NCBI GenBank assembly: GCA_009746045.1
Contig: RPFO01000884.1
Coordinates: forward strand, 35,001 to 78,744
Direction of reading: 5' to 3'
Origin: Mesostigma viride
Lineage: Eukaryota > Streptophyta > Mesostigmatophyceae > Mesostigmatales > Mesostigmataceae
DNA: 43,744 nucleotides
The first letter of the stretch is position 1. Every line of letters begins with the position of its first letter. Made by a program: the position numbers and the translations under genes. Positions 34,866 through 43,744 of the stretch are shown here, in pieces. The notes under the pieces are model-generated. The model worked only from the letters and a program-made list of their open reading frames with translations. It made no database searches and had not been told where the DNA came from.

Positions 34866-37162
34866 GACAGGGGAGTATGAGAAGGACTAAGAGGATCTGG
34901 CACTACCCATTCTTCCCTGGCCTTGTTAAAGGCCTCCACCCATTTTAGGAATCCTATGTGTGTGCGACAGTCTTGCTCTATCTGTTCATAAGAAAGAGGA
35001 GACATTTTAGCCACATCATGCTTGCCCAATCCAAATGAGTTGGGATGAAGTTTTTGGTTGTGAACCAGGTCTGCCACACAGGGTTCTTGCCCTGGGGCAT
35101 ACTTGGGTGTAGCAAATTTTACAGAAGCAATGTTGGTGTTAAGAAGTTTTTCAAGAGAAATTTTGAAATGATTCAGATCAACACCACCCATGTCCTGGAT
35201 GGATAGTCTATCACTGGATATGAGGACACCAGGGTAACAGAGAAAAGGATCCCCCAACAAAGCATTCCCTTTATAACCTTCCAAGACCTGAAAAGGAGTG
35301 GGGATACCGAGTATAGTCAACATGACCTGACCTAATACCTTGAGGGATGACTGCCCTGAGAAATCAGCCACATGGTGCCAGGGTGAAGGTTCCAAAGGCA
35401 AATGGGGCACAGCCAGGGCACTGATAATGCTGACCTGGGCTTGTGTGTCCACTGCAACCATAAATGGGCTATTGTCATTCTGCCCAACCTTCCCCACCTT
35501 AGCTGATCCTGCAGCAGTTTGAGCTTTGGCTCTATGAGCTGCTTGTAAAATGCGAACAGCGTCTGCTAGGCTGCGTTTGGAAGGTGCAGCTAGTGGCTGA
35601 GCTATGTTCACACTTGTAGAGGTGATAGGTTGCTGATCACCTGTTTTGCCAATGTGACCCTCTGCTGCAGGGGGCCAATCCTGCAGTGACTGCCTGCAAT
35701 CATCAAGGGTGACCTGGGTGTCACAGTGGGTGTGGCTCTCACACTCACCAGTGGGTGTTCCAAACAACCACTCACTGGGCAACGCTGGGATGCCAGGCAA
35801 CTGTACAGGGCTGTCGGCCAACAGCTCTTCCTCCTCTGCCACGTCTGACACAGTTGGAAAATACAATTTCATCCTGTGAGGTGAACACCTGTGAATTTTT
35901 CCCGTGTCATTGTGTTTAACTAACACTGTCCTGCCAGTGGTGTTAAACTTTAGGATGGTGGCTGGCCCATGCCAGGTACCCACCTTGCCTAGTCCCGACT
36001 CCTTGTAGAATAGGACCTGATCCCCTTCTCTGAAGGTGGGACGTGGATGCTTTGCATCCTTGACAGCTAACCTGCTAGCTGTCTGTGCTCGCTGTGCGTT
36101 GTAGAGGGCTAGTACCTCAGGTGGATAAATGCCTGCATGCAATCCATCTGGTGTAATGACCACCCCTTGTGGGGTTTTCATGAGTGGCCTCCTGTTGAGG
36201 ACTTGGCACAACCTGGTGGACCACAGAGCTCTGTCAGCATAGGACCCACTGTCAGCCAGCAGATTGCCATCTTCTTTGGCTACAAGGGTTTTAATGGACC
36301 TGATGGCCCTTTCAATAATGCCTTGCCTCTCATGATCTTCTAGCCCAGCCAGATCAATAGCCTCACACCCTGGTTCATTGGCAAGACATGTGAACTGCTG
36401 ATCCAGTAACAATGCCTCCACAGGGTAGTACCTGGCCTGAGCAATCAAGAGAGCCCTGAGCAACTGTGTCTTGTCCATTCCAGGTAATGGTTCAATGGTT
36501 GTGTACCTTGACCATGCATCTTTAAGTGCCAAGTAAGATTGTCCTTTGATATGAAAGACATCTCCTACCACCCTGCCCTTGCTCTTAGGTGGGGTAGCTA
36601 CATGCCACTTAGGGGGTTTGGGTGCATTGAACTGACAATGCTGGCAGTGGGATCTGACCACCTGGCATGCACGTCTGAGTGCTGCCCCCCCTATTGCTGC
36701 TGCCACCACCTCTGCACTCACTTCATGCCCATAAAGGAAATGCAACTGCAAAGCAAGCTCCTGAAAACTGATCTGAGCATCCTCTGCTGGGGACACTCTG
36801 CACACCTTGGGAACCATAGATGTGAAGGTTGGTTTAGAGACATAATCTTCTGAAACCAGCTGTAGCACCTTTCCAGAACTGCTCACTGCTCTGACAGTGG
36901 GGCATGCAGAAGAAGAAGGTGAAGCAGGCACACTCAAGCCAGCATGAGAGGGAGACTCACACTTCTTGCCGTAAGGAGGCCGCTTGCAGTCCTTGGGGTC
37001 ACCGTGGGGCGGCCCGTGGCACTTGTGGCACAGGACGTCCAAATGCCCCAGCTCGTCCACGTTCTTGCGGCAGGTGGGCCGCAGGTGGTACTTCATGCCA
37101 CAGCGGGTGCACCGCTGAGAAGACTTGTCCTCCTTGTCCTGCTTCTTGTTGTTGTTGTTGTT

Positions 37163-37222
<60 letters not shown>

Positions 37223-37543
37223 ACTGTTGTTGTTGTTGTTGCTGGAGCTGCCCCCCTTGGAGGGAGACTGCCCCTTACCCTTGCCCTTGCCCCAGCCCCT
37301 GCCCTTGCCCTTGCCCTTGCCCTTGCCCTTGCCCTTGCCCTTAAACATTTGTCCCAGCAGGGACTTGACTTCTGCCATAGTGACAGGTCTCTTGCTCCTG
37401 TCTTCCCTCTCCCTATCCTCCTCCTCCCTCTCTTCCCCCCTGACCCTCTTTACAGAGGTGCCCATGGCCCCCTGGCTAAGGGGAGCCAAGGCCAGCTTGA
37501 TATAATCCAATGCCTCCTTCATGTCCTCCCAGTACTTTGCCAT
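34820..37543 (-). CDS. Zinc knuckle - integrase - retropepsin-like segment of polyprotein
   Basis: 907 codons in one frame. Order: end of capsid-like Gag (KYWEDMKEALDY), Lys-Gly repeats (residues 68-90), Ser/Asn tract (about 100-133), zinc knuckles CTRCGMKYHLRPTC and CHKCHGPPHGDPKDC (about 143-180), integrase HHCC finger (HFLYGH...CQHC, about 267-300), DDE core (GDVFHIKG, LLLDQQF, GIIERAIRSIK, about 328-406), and a GTWHGPATILKF / HRCSPHRMKL module (about 525-550) like the GPY/F end of gypsy and retroviral integrases. Next is a retropepsin-like domain: VAVDTQAQVSII (about 695-705) and NALLGDPFL (about 765), matching the DTG and ILGxDFL landmarks, with Gln for Gly. Protease after integrase is unusual. 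The start shown is internal; one extra A restores fusion to upstream Gag. Confidence 0.88.
37143..37243 (-). repeat. Trinucleotide run encoding polyasparagine
   Basis: (GTT)n on the plus strand, AAC repeats on the coding strand, interrupted by ATT and ACT. It encodes a Ser/Asn tract just before the zinc knuckles. A second low-complexity block at about 37,275-37,345 encodes alternating Lys-Gly. Confidence 0.9.
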
Positions 37544-39893
37544 TCCTGTGCAAGCATAGCGTAGGTGTTTTTGTCAAGTTTGAGTTTCTCAAGGAAGAAC
37601 GCAGCAAGAACTTGTGATCTAGCTGCTGGACATCAGGACGTGCTTTGATGGCTAGCTCATATTTCTTTGTCTCAGCCACATAGTCCACTGATGTGACCCT
37701 GTATTCCTCTACCCACCTGAATGCCCCATATATGTCCACAGATGAGGGGGTGGAGAGGAGGTCAGTTAGCTCCTTCATGAAAGCCTCCCAAACTGCCCTA
37801 GCCTGCGTGTCCTGCCACTTGGGATACCTACGCTGGAAGACAAGAATGAGATTCTGAATCTGAGAAGAGGACTGATGGTAGAAATCCCCCTGCATGAGAG
37901 ATCCAAACCAATTCTTGACATTCAGTTCCTCCCTAGCCAGCTGCAGAGAGAGAAGTGCATGATTCCCCTGCTCCCTAGTATACCCCTCAGGCAGCCCCCT
38001 GACATTAATCCTATCCACAGGACGGTTTTCATTGTAAGTGGGCAACCTAGAGGGGGATGCAGGGGGAGAGGGAGAAGATGGTGTTGCTGCTGCAGCATTC
38101 ACAGGAGAGACCTGCTGAGAGGGAAGTGCTACTTGAGTGAGCTGAGCAGGATGGGCAAACATGGGCTGTGTAGGAGGGTTAGACAACATAGGGGTGGGCT
38201 GGTGGGGGTGTGAGTGTGTGTCACTTCCCGCCTCCTGCTGCGGGCCTCCTCCCAATCATGGAAGGTGGGAGAGAGGGACACTTCATCGTCAGTAGGGTTA
38301 GTAAGATTGTGATGCAACCAGGTAGGCAGAGTTAGCCACCTACCCGCCCCTCTCAGGATGGCGTTGTGTAGGAGCTCCAGCAAACGCACCAGACGCACCC
38401 TGCTGCCCTGCACCCTCCTCCCTGAGAGGAGAGCCTGCAGGGCAGGCAGCAGGTCGTCGCACACCCTGCGTGTGCCCTCTTGGAGGTTGGGCAGGCCCAG
38501 GATGTGCGTGATGATTGCACACACCAGGCTGCCCGCCTCCGCGACGTGCATCTGCTGGCTCCTGTCGGCCAGCCCACGGAAGGAGGCTGTGGCTGTCTGT
38601 ATGGCACGCCACACGGCCTCATCACCAGGGTGATGAAGTCGCGACCTTGCAGGTCGCCCTCCAGCAGTGCTGGTTGCTGCCCAGCTGCGGTGGGACCCTG
38701 GGCCCCTCCGGCCCTGCCAGGGACTTGTCCTTGTTGCGACTAGAGGGGGCCTGCCCCCCAGAGCCGCTGGAGGTGCCCGTGACACCCTCCATGGGGGCTG
38801 CATCCCCCGCCAGCGCCGGAGGCGCCGGCGTCGCTGCCGGGGTCCCTGCGACCCCGGGCGCTTGTGTCGCCGCCGGGGTCCCTGCGACCCCGGTGGCCTC
38901 CTCAGCCACCTGGCCCCCCACGCTGGGCGGGGGAGCCTGCGGCTGAGGTTGGACCCTCTGACCTGCCAGAGGGTCCTGGGTGGCTTCACCACCCATGGGC
39001 GTGTTGGGGGCGTCTGCCGCCCCGCGCCCCGTCGCAGGCGGCATCGCAGCCGCCTCACGCCTATCCGGGCCCCAGCCAACTGGCGTGACTTGGGGCCACG
39101 CTGGCAACGGAGTCAGCGCGATCTCTGGTCTGGAGACCACGCGCAGCGCCTCTCTCTGGCGCTGCCTGGACGCCCACTGATCAACAGTGCCGGGGTTGTG
39201 CCTCGGCCGATTGGCGAAACAGTACAGCCAAACCGCCACCTGAACCAGTGGGAGCTGCATCCTAAGACGCCCCTCGATCAGCGAGTGCACCCGATGAACC
39301 TCTATCGCGTGTATCTCCTCATCTGGAAGCAACTGAAAACGTTGAGCAAGATCCGGCCGTTCACCGCAATGAACGCCGGGATGTCGTCCTCCCCAAGGGG
39401 GAGAAAATGGGGTGGGCGCCCGAACATGACCGGGGGCGGAACATGTTCCCCATACCGGTCAATGTCCATGGTGGCCATCTGTCGGCCCACGGAAAGGTTG
39501 CCAGACGTCGCAGGTGTCTGCGACGAAAGCTCAAGCGAAGGCCGAGGCCTCGCAGGCGGCACCTCGCCATCCTCCTCGGAGGAATCACTCCGCTCACGAC
39601 CCCCGTCACCTGCGACGGGGGAACGTCGTGCCCGGGGGACCTGCCCCCCAGGTGCCATGGCGGACGAACCGCCAGTGGCAAACGGCCGCCGCTCGCCATC
39701 CCCCGGGCGCCGGGCCCCACCTGCGGGCCCCGACGCCTGGGTTGGTCAGCGACCACCGTGCGGAAGGGACGTTGGGCGTCACCCTCGCATCGGTGGTGGA
39801 GGGCGTGCCCTCCGGCGAAAGGCGGGGTGAGGTGCGCCTGGCAGGCGCCTTCCCCTTGTTGTTGTTGCCGTTGTTGCCGTTGTTGGAAGCCAT
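37544..39893 (-). pseudogene. Gag region of the LTR element, frame-broken
   Basis: It starts at ATG 39893 (MASNNGNNGNNNKGKAPARR), 45 bp after the 5' LTR. It continues through several open pieces: about 39302-39658 (SDSSEEDGEV, DIDRYGEHVP, FLPLGEDDIPAFIAVNGRIL), 38622-39332 (LPDEEIHAIEVHRVHSL, then a Pro/Ala-rich stretch), 38270-38640 (DEAVWRAIQTATASFRGLAD) and 37476-38255 (ENRPVDRINVRGLPEGYTRE, NWFGSLMQGDFYHQSSSQIQ, FRWVEEYRVTSVDYVAETKK). Near 37,611 one missing base shifts to a frame reading VLAAFFLEKLKLDKNTYAM, and near 37,543 another leads into MAKYWEDMKEAL. Together this is a ~780-residue Gag-like region with capsid-like helices; assignment rests on position and the downstream zinc knuckles. 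Confidence 0.65.
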
Positions 39894-39938
39894 ATCTTTT
39901 TTTTTGCTTGTAAAAAAAATATCGAACTTTTCAGTCCA
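39894..39938 (-). promoter_or_regulatory. Leader with primer-binding-site candidate
   Basis: On the coding strand the internal region opens TGGACTGAAAAGTTCGA immediately after the 5' LTR. Starting with TGG, it can pair with a tRNA 3' CCA end (complement CTTTTCAGTCCA). I cannot name the tRNA. The leader is only 45 nt long before the Gag ATG. Confidence 0.6.
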
Positions 39939-40393
39939 AGTTGGATGGAGACTAGGGACGACGAACAACTGCGAAAGCTGAGAGCGAATGATGATTGTAT
40001 TACAATAATACAATGAGAGAGCGATGAAAGCTGAGGGCTCAGAATGGAACTGGGCAGACTCGGGTGCTGTGGCACTCCCCAGTGCTACGCCTATATGCCT
40101 ATGGCGGTGCTACCTGCAGCACACGACCAGTGGACAACTGTACACTGCAATGCCATGCGACCACGTCACTAGCAACCAGCTAAGACTCGGCCCGTCAGGC
40201 CCGGCTACACCGGACCTGGCGGGTCGAGCTAGCACCTAGGAACAGTCTGGCACTAACCGCACATCGGTCCACATGACACCTCAGTACCGTACACCCTGCC
40301 GTACTGTACTGAGGTGTCCCGCTCAGCCGCGGTAGGCAATACGCGGCGCGCAGGCCGGAAATCCGTGTGTCAGCCTAAGCATCTCATCTAACT
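39939..40393 (-). repeat. 5' LTR (right copy)
   Basis: 455 bp, same ends as the left copy, differing at one base that I saw (GGCGGTGC here, GGCTGTGC in the left copy). The 13-bp inverted repeat is at 40275-40318. It should carry promoter and RNA start for the minus-strand element; no clear TATA box was identified. Confidence 0.92.
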
Positions 40394-41740
40394 GGGCTGC
40401 ACACACACGTACACACACCGCGCACGCAAGGGGCGGCTGCACACACACGTACACACCGCACGCAAGGGGCGGCTGCACACACACGTACACCACCGCGCAC
40501 GCAAGGGGCAACTGCACACACATACACACGCACGGGGCGGCTGCACACACACGTACACACACCGCACGCAAGGGGCGGCTGCACACACACGTACATACAC
40601 CGCGCACGCAAGGGGCGGCTGCACCACATGTACATACACCGCACGCAAGGGCGGCTGCACACACACGTACACACACGCGCACGCAAGGGGCGGCTGCACA
40701 CACACGTACACACACCATGCACGCAAGGGCGGCTGCACACACACGTACATCCACCGCGCACGCAAGGGGCAACTGCACACACATGTACACACACGCACGG
40801 GGCGGCTGCACACACATGTACACACACCGCGCACGCAAGGGGGCTGCACACACACGTACATACACCGCGCACGCAAGGGCAACTGCACACACACGTACAC
40901 ACACCATGCACGCAAGGGGCGGCTGCACACACACGTACACACACCATGCACGCAAGGAGCGACTGCACACACAGTACACACACCGCACGCAAGGCGGCTG
41001 CACACACACGTACATCCACGCGCACGCAAGGGGCGGCTGCACACATACATACACACGCGCACGCAAGGGCGGCTGCACACACGTACATACACCGCGCACG
41101 CAAGGGCCTGCACACACACGTACACACACCATGCACGCAAGGGCGCTGCACACACACGTACATACACCGCGCACGCAAGGGGCGGCTGCACACACACGTA
41201 CACACACCATGCACGCAGGGCGGCAGCACACACATGTACATACACCACGCACGCAAGGGGCGCGCACACACACGTACATACACCGCGCACGCAAGGGGCG
41301 GCTGCACACACACGTACATACACCGCGCACGCAAGGGGCGGCTGCACACACACGTACATCACCGCGCACGCAAGGGGCAACTGCACACACACGTACACAC
41401 ACCATGCACGCAAGGGGCGACGGCACTCACATGTACACACACCGCGCACGCAAGGGGCGGCTGCACACACACGTACACACACCGCACGCAAGGGCCGCAG
41501 TGCACACACACGTACACACACCGCGCACGCAAGGGGCGGCTGCACACACACGTACACACACCGGCACGCAAGGGGCGGCTGCACACACACGTACACATCA
41601 GACGCGCACGCACGCAAGGCGCTGCGGCTGCACACACACGTACACACACCATGCACGCAAGTAATACAGCACACGTACAAGGGCGCGCACAAGGGGCCGA
41701 CACACACATCACATACACCACGCCGCAGGGGCTGCACACA
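40394..41740 (+). repeat. 40-bp satellite array, segment C (indel-rich)
   Basis: Same 40-bp satellite as segments A and B, but many units have one or two bases missing: CACCGCACGC, ACACGCGCACGC, GCAAGGGCGGC, CACACAGTAC, GTACACCACCGCG. Segments A and B show far fewer such losses. The array decays at the right edge (AAGTAATACAGCACACGTAC) before the next non-satellite segment. Confidence 0.92.
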
Positions 41741-41798
41741 CACATTACCAGGGCCAACTCACCTGGGCCAGTCATGAGGACCTGGACTTGTAATACCC
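41741..41798 (+). repeat. 58-bp direct repeat, copy A1
   Basis: CACATTACCAGGGCCAACTC through GACCTGGACTTGTAATACCC. Repeated at 42270-42327 without a visible difference. Its ends are weakly inverted (ATTACCAGG / CCTGGACTTGTAAT). Confidence 0.9.
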
Positions 41799-41824
41799 TC
41801 AAGCAGCGAGGGAGGGCGGGTGGG

Positions 41825-42128
41825 AGCTGCAAAGAGGCCTAATTGTGGCAGTACCACAACCCTAAGTAGTCGGACCGCCCTGGGGTGGCGCGTGCCAGCC
41901 CACTGACCAAAAGGCCAGTGGCACCGTGACGCGCGCCAGCCCACTGACCAAAAAGGCCAGTGGTGCCGTGGCGCGCGCCAGCCCACTGACCAAAAGGCCA
42001 GTGGCGCCGCGCCACCCCCGGTCCACACTACCCCCCCCTCACTTCTAGTCGGACTGACTACTGCGGCCGCCCCTCCCCCTTTGAGTATGCCGCAAGTCAT
42101 AGATAATACGAGCGTGAGCTCACAAAAT
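41825..42128 (+). repeat. 304-bp direct repeat, copy B1
   Basis: It begins AGCTGCAAAGAGGCCTAATT and ends GTGAGCTCACAAAAT. Inside are three ~42-bp subrepeats, each with GCCAGCCCACTGACCAAAAGG and CCAGTGG, able to form a CCACTG/CAGTGG hairpin. The second copy, at 43415-43717, is one base shorter in a C-run. Confidence 0.9.
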
Positions 42129-42269
42129 CCAATCATTGCTTTATCCCATTGGAGTGAGGGGCTGCCAGAAGAACCAGATTTATTACATATAAGTGATAAG
42201 CCCACGTCAAGGCCGTAGCCAATCTGAGACTCTAGACTAACTAGGCCACCCGACAGGTGGCTAGGACAT
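42129..42269. other. Unique spacer between B1 and A2
   Basis: 141 bp with no gene seen. It includes TTTATTACATATAAGTG. It ends AGGACATCA before repeat A2. Confidence 0.4.
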
Positions 42270-42327
42270 CACATTACCAGGGCCAACTCACCTGGGCCAG
42301 TCATGAGGACCTGGACTTGTAATACCC
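42270..42327 (+). repeat. 58-bp direct repeat, copy A2
   Basis: Second copy of the repeat at 41741. Flanks differ on both sides. Confidence 0.9.
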
Positions 42328-43414
42328 CACACCCCCAACCTGGCCCTCGGCCGCAGGCTGTCGCGTGACCCCGCCTCCCGTTGCCCCCCGTGTCCCCTGC
42401 CGCTACCAGCGGCTCCATCAGCCTAGCCAGGCGGCAATACAACGGGGGGAGCTAATAGTCTTCCTGAGCAGGATGATTCATCCCCAGGCCCAGCACACAT
42501 CCCCTCACCCCAAAAGGTGCAGCTCGTCGAGGGTAAAGACACGCCGGATAAAACACAACCCCACGGGCCCGCCACACAGGTGGGTCCTTACACGTCCCCC
42601 CCCTCGTGGGGGGCGGGAAAACGCAAAGGCAGAGCGGAGCCCGCAGCCTTACCGCGGGCGAAGCGGAGCCTTCGCGTTTTCCACGCACCCCGCGAGGGGA
42701 AAAATTTTTTGGAAACCTGCCAACCCGTGAGGGGTTTTCCACGCACCCTCCCCCGCACCCAAGCTGCGTCCTTGGATTCCCCCTCCGCCTGTACGCCATG
42801 CCCCGTCATCCCGTTTTTATGTTTTTGCACCATGGAAGCAGACCAACGATGTAACATAGCAGTAGCCGGGTGCCCGTTAAGGCACCGGACCCTACCCTCT
42901 CGTCTGCAGCACGAGGCTCCTCCTCCTCCATGCGTTGGGTAAAATTCTGCCCTTATATACTGCATGGACACTTCCCCCAACAATTCGTCACCTCGCCATC
43001 CCCGCACCTCCCCTTCTGGCCCACGCCGGCCGGAGGGAATACGCCAGGCGAACTGAATTTCAGGTTTCGGCAGCTTGGACCACGCAATACTGTTTTACAG
43101 TGATTCCTGCACCATCTCACGATTTTTACCACCCGCCTGCACTATTCCACAGCTCCCGTCGACTGTGGCCTGGCCTGCCCAAATCATCTCGTGGCAGGAG
43201 ATGATGTTCCATAGTGTCGGTCGGCGCCCAAATAATGCAGTGGAAATCGAGTCCTGTACTTCGAAAAACAGGGGCCCCGCCACCTTCCCCCCTCGGCGGC
43301 CAAAAATTTAAATCACTCTGGGCCCTCCCGAATAAACGGGAAGGCTGGTAGCCATCGACTAATTTGGGCTTGTGCCGCCATGGCCAGCCGCCACCGAATT
43401 TCGATGGTCGCGAC
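42328..43414. other. Unique GC-rich segment, no convincing gene
   Basis: About 1.09 kb. Short open frames occur on both strands, but none has a recognisable motif. It contains a strong nested hairpin at 42616-42682, a repeated TTTTCCACGCACCC (about 42677 and 42735), AAAAATTTTTT near 42703, and CCTTATATACTG near 42951, which resembles a TATA box. Confidence 0.5.
42616..42682. repeat. 67-nt nested hairpin
   Basis: Outer arms GGAAAACGC and GCGTTTTCC (9 bp) are followed inward by AAGGC / GCCTT after one mismatch, a symmetric internal loop AGAGCGGA / GAAGCGGA, a 6-bp stem GCCCGC / GCGGGC and a 9-nt loop AGCCTTACC. The shape suggests a structured RNA or a foldback element. Confidence 0.75.
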
Positions 43415-43717
43415 AGCTGCAAAGAGGCCTAATTGTGGCAGTACCACAACCCTAAGTAGTCGGACCGCCCTGGGGTGGCGCGTGCCAGCCCACTGACCAA
43501 AAGGCCAGTGGCACCGTGACGCGCGCCAGCCCACTGACCAAAAAGGCCAGTGGTGCCGTGGCGCGCGCCAGCCCACTGACCAAAAGGCCAGTGGCGCCGC
43601 GCCACCCCCGGTCCACACTACCCCCCCCCACTTCTAGTCGGACTGACTACTGCGGCCGCCCCTCCCCCTTTGAGTATGCCGCAAGTCATAGATAATACGA
43701 GCGTGAGCTCACAAAAT
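43415..43717 (+). repeat. 303-bp direct repeat, copy B2
   Basis: Copy of 41825-42128 with the same three ~42-bp subrepeats. It differs by loss of one base (ACCCCCCCCACTTC here against ACCCCCCCCTCACTTC, read at low certainty because of the C-run). The 40-bp satellite resumes directly after ACAAAAT. Confidence 0.9.
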
Positions 43718-43744
43718 GTACATACCGCGCACGCAAGGGGCAAC
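43718..43744 (+). repeat. 40-bp satellite array, segment D (window end)
   Basis: GTACATACCGCGCACGCAAG followed by GGGCAAC. This is the satellite in the same orientation and continues beyond the window. It shows that the 41.7-43.7 kb segment lies within the array. Confidence 0.85.

Larger units (their letters stand above)
31886..40393 (-). mobile_element. Copia-like LTR retrotransposon, minus strand, 8,508 bp
   Basis: Two 455-bp direct repeats (31886-32340 and 39939-40393) bound an internal region coding, on the minus strand, for Gag-like sequence, zinc knuckles, integrase, a retropepsin-like domain, copia-type reverse transcriptase and RNase H. I saw one difference between the LTRs (T at 32053 against G in the other copy), so insertion is recent. 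LTR ends are AGTT...AACT, not the usual TG...CA. The internal region starts TGGACTGAAAAG directly after the 5' LTR, fitting a primer-binding site. It interrupts the 40-bp satellite; the flanks GCGGC and GGGC suggest a 5-bp target duplication with one base lost on the right, but this is not exact. Reading frames are broken several times. Confidence 0.92.
41741..43717. mobile_element. Composite repeat segment inside satellite, nature unresolved
   Basis: About 2 kb of non-satellite sequence between segment C and the final satellite bases. It contains a 58-bp direct repeat (41741 and 42270) and a ~304-bp direct repeat (41825 and 43415), in the order A-B-x-A-y-B. The B copies could suggest LTRs of a small non-autonomous element, but they lack TG...CA ends, no TGG primer site follows either copy, and no coding domain lies between. 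Tandem duplication or nested insertion is equally possible. Confidence 0.5.

Noticed and set aside
34855-34870. Canonical -1 ribosomal frameshift site between the protease and RT frames
   Set aside because: The A-run (ACAAAAAGC) does not form an X-XXY-YYZ heptamer in the upstream frame; a lost C in the nearby CCCC run explains the shift equally well, as at the RT-RNase H junction.
36904-37564. Plus-strand open frames with poly-Leu, poly-Val and poly-Cys
   Set aside because: They are antisense shadows of the polyasparagine and Lys-Gly tracts of the retrotransposon frame.
42452-42799. Minus-strand open frame in the 41.7-43.7 kb segment
   Set aside because: Arg/Pro/Gly/Cys-rich composition follows from GC-rich hairpin sequence; no motif or plausible homology was recognised.
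41825-43717. A standard LTR retrotransposon with 304-bp LTRs
   Set aside because: The ends are not TG...CA, no primer-binding site follows either copy, and no Gag or Pol motif lies between them.

Overview
This is a eukaryotic, repeat-dominated window. No bacterial operons, rRNA, convincing tRNA or CRISPR can be seen. Spliceosomal GT-AG introns, a copia-like LTR retrotransposon, a piggyBac-like element and long satellite arrays point to a nuclear genome. GC-rich coding sequence, an interstitial CCCTAAA-type telomere-like motif and an algal flavour to the RT (HGDD in place of YVDD) make a microalga plausible, but the species cannot be named from sequence alone. The setting looks heterochromatic or subtelomeric (inference). 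Nearly all very long open frames in the satellites are artefacts of stop-free repeat units open in several frames on both strands.

Layout: (1) 1-10.3 kb is a 30-bp satellite (core GCATGCCAGCACCCC) arranged in higher-order repeats, each separated by a ~224-bp non-satellite module (four full copies). Both ends carry related units in the opposite orientation. (2) 10.3-12.4 kb is a transition zone with broken module halves, a 150-bp direct repeat, and very GC-rich hairpins. (3) 12.46-13.01 kb is a 62-bp tandem repeat, each unit centred on the perfect palindrome CCAACGGCCGTTGG. (4) 13.07-16.34 kb is the one multi-exon gene in the window (plus strand): a transposase-like protein with zinc-binding motifs, a D...D...HGKG core and a C-terminal DNA/chromatin-binding-like region. 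The same palindrome recurs in two of its introns and just past its stop, never in its exons. (5) 16.5-18.4 kb is degenerate TG-rich simple sequence starting next to a telomere-like motif.

(6) 18.49 kb to the end is one 40-bp satellite (GCAAGGGGCGGCTGCACACA core) broken by three insertions: a 2.85-kb piggyBac-like element at an exact TTAA (25,506-28,353), an 8.5-kb LTR retrotransposon on the minus strand (31,886-40,393) with LTRs that differ at one visible base, and a 2-kb composite repeat segment (about 41,741-43,717).

The most unusual content is the LTR element. Its polyprotein reads zinc knuckles, integrase, then a retropepsin-like domain, then a copia-type reverse transcriptase and RNase H. 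Integrase therefore precedes protease, an order that fits neither the Ty1/copia nor the Ty3/gypsy plan. The second is the palindrome family tied to the transposase-like gene. The third is the piggyBac-like insertion, whose uninterrupted paralogous target site survives 590 bp away in the same array. Several coding regions are broken by single-base losses, often in homopolymers, so either decay or consensus errors in the assembly must be kept in mind.
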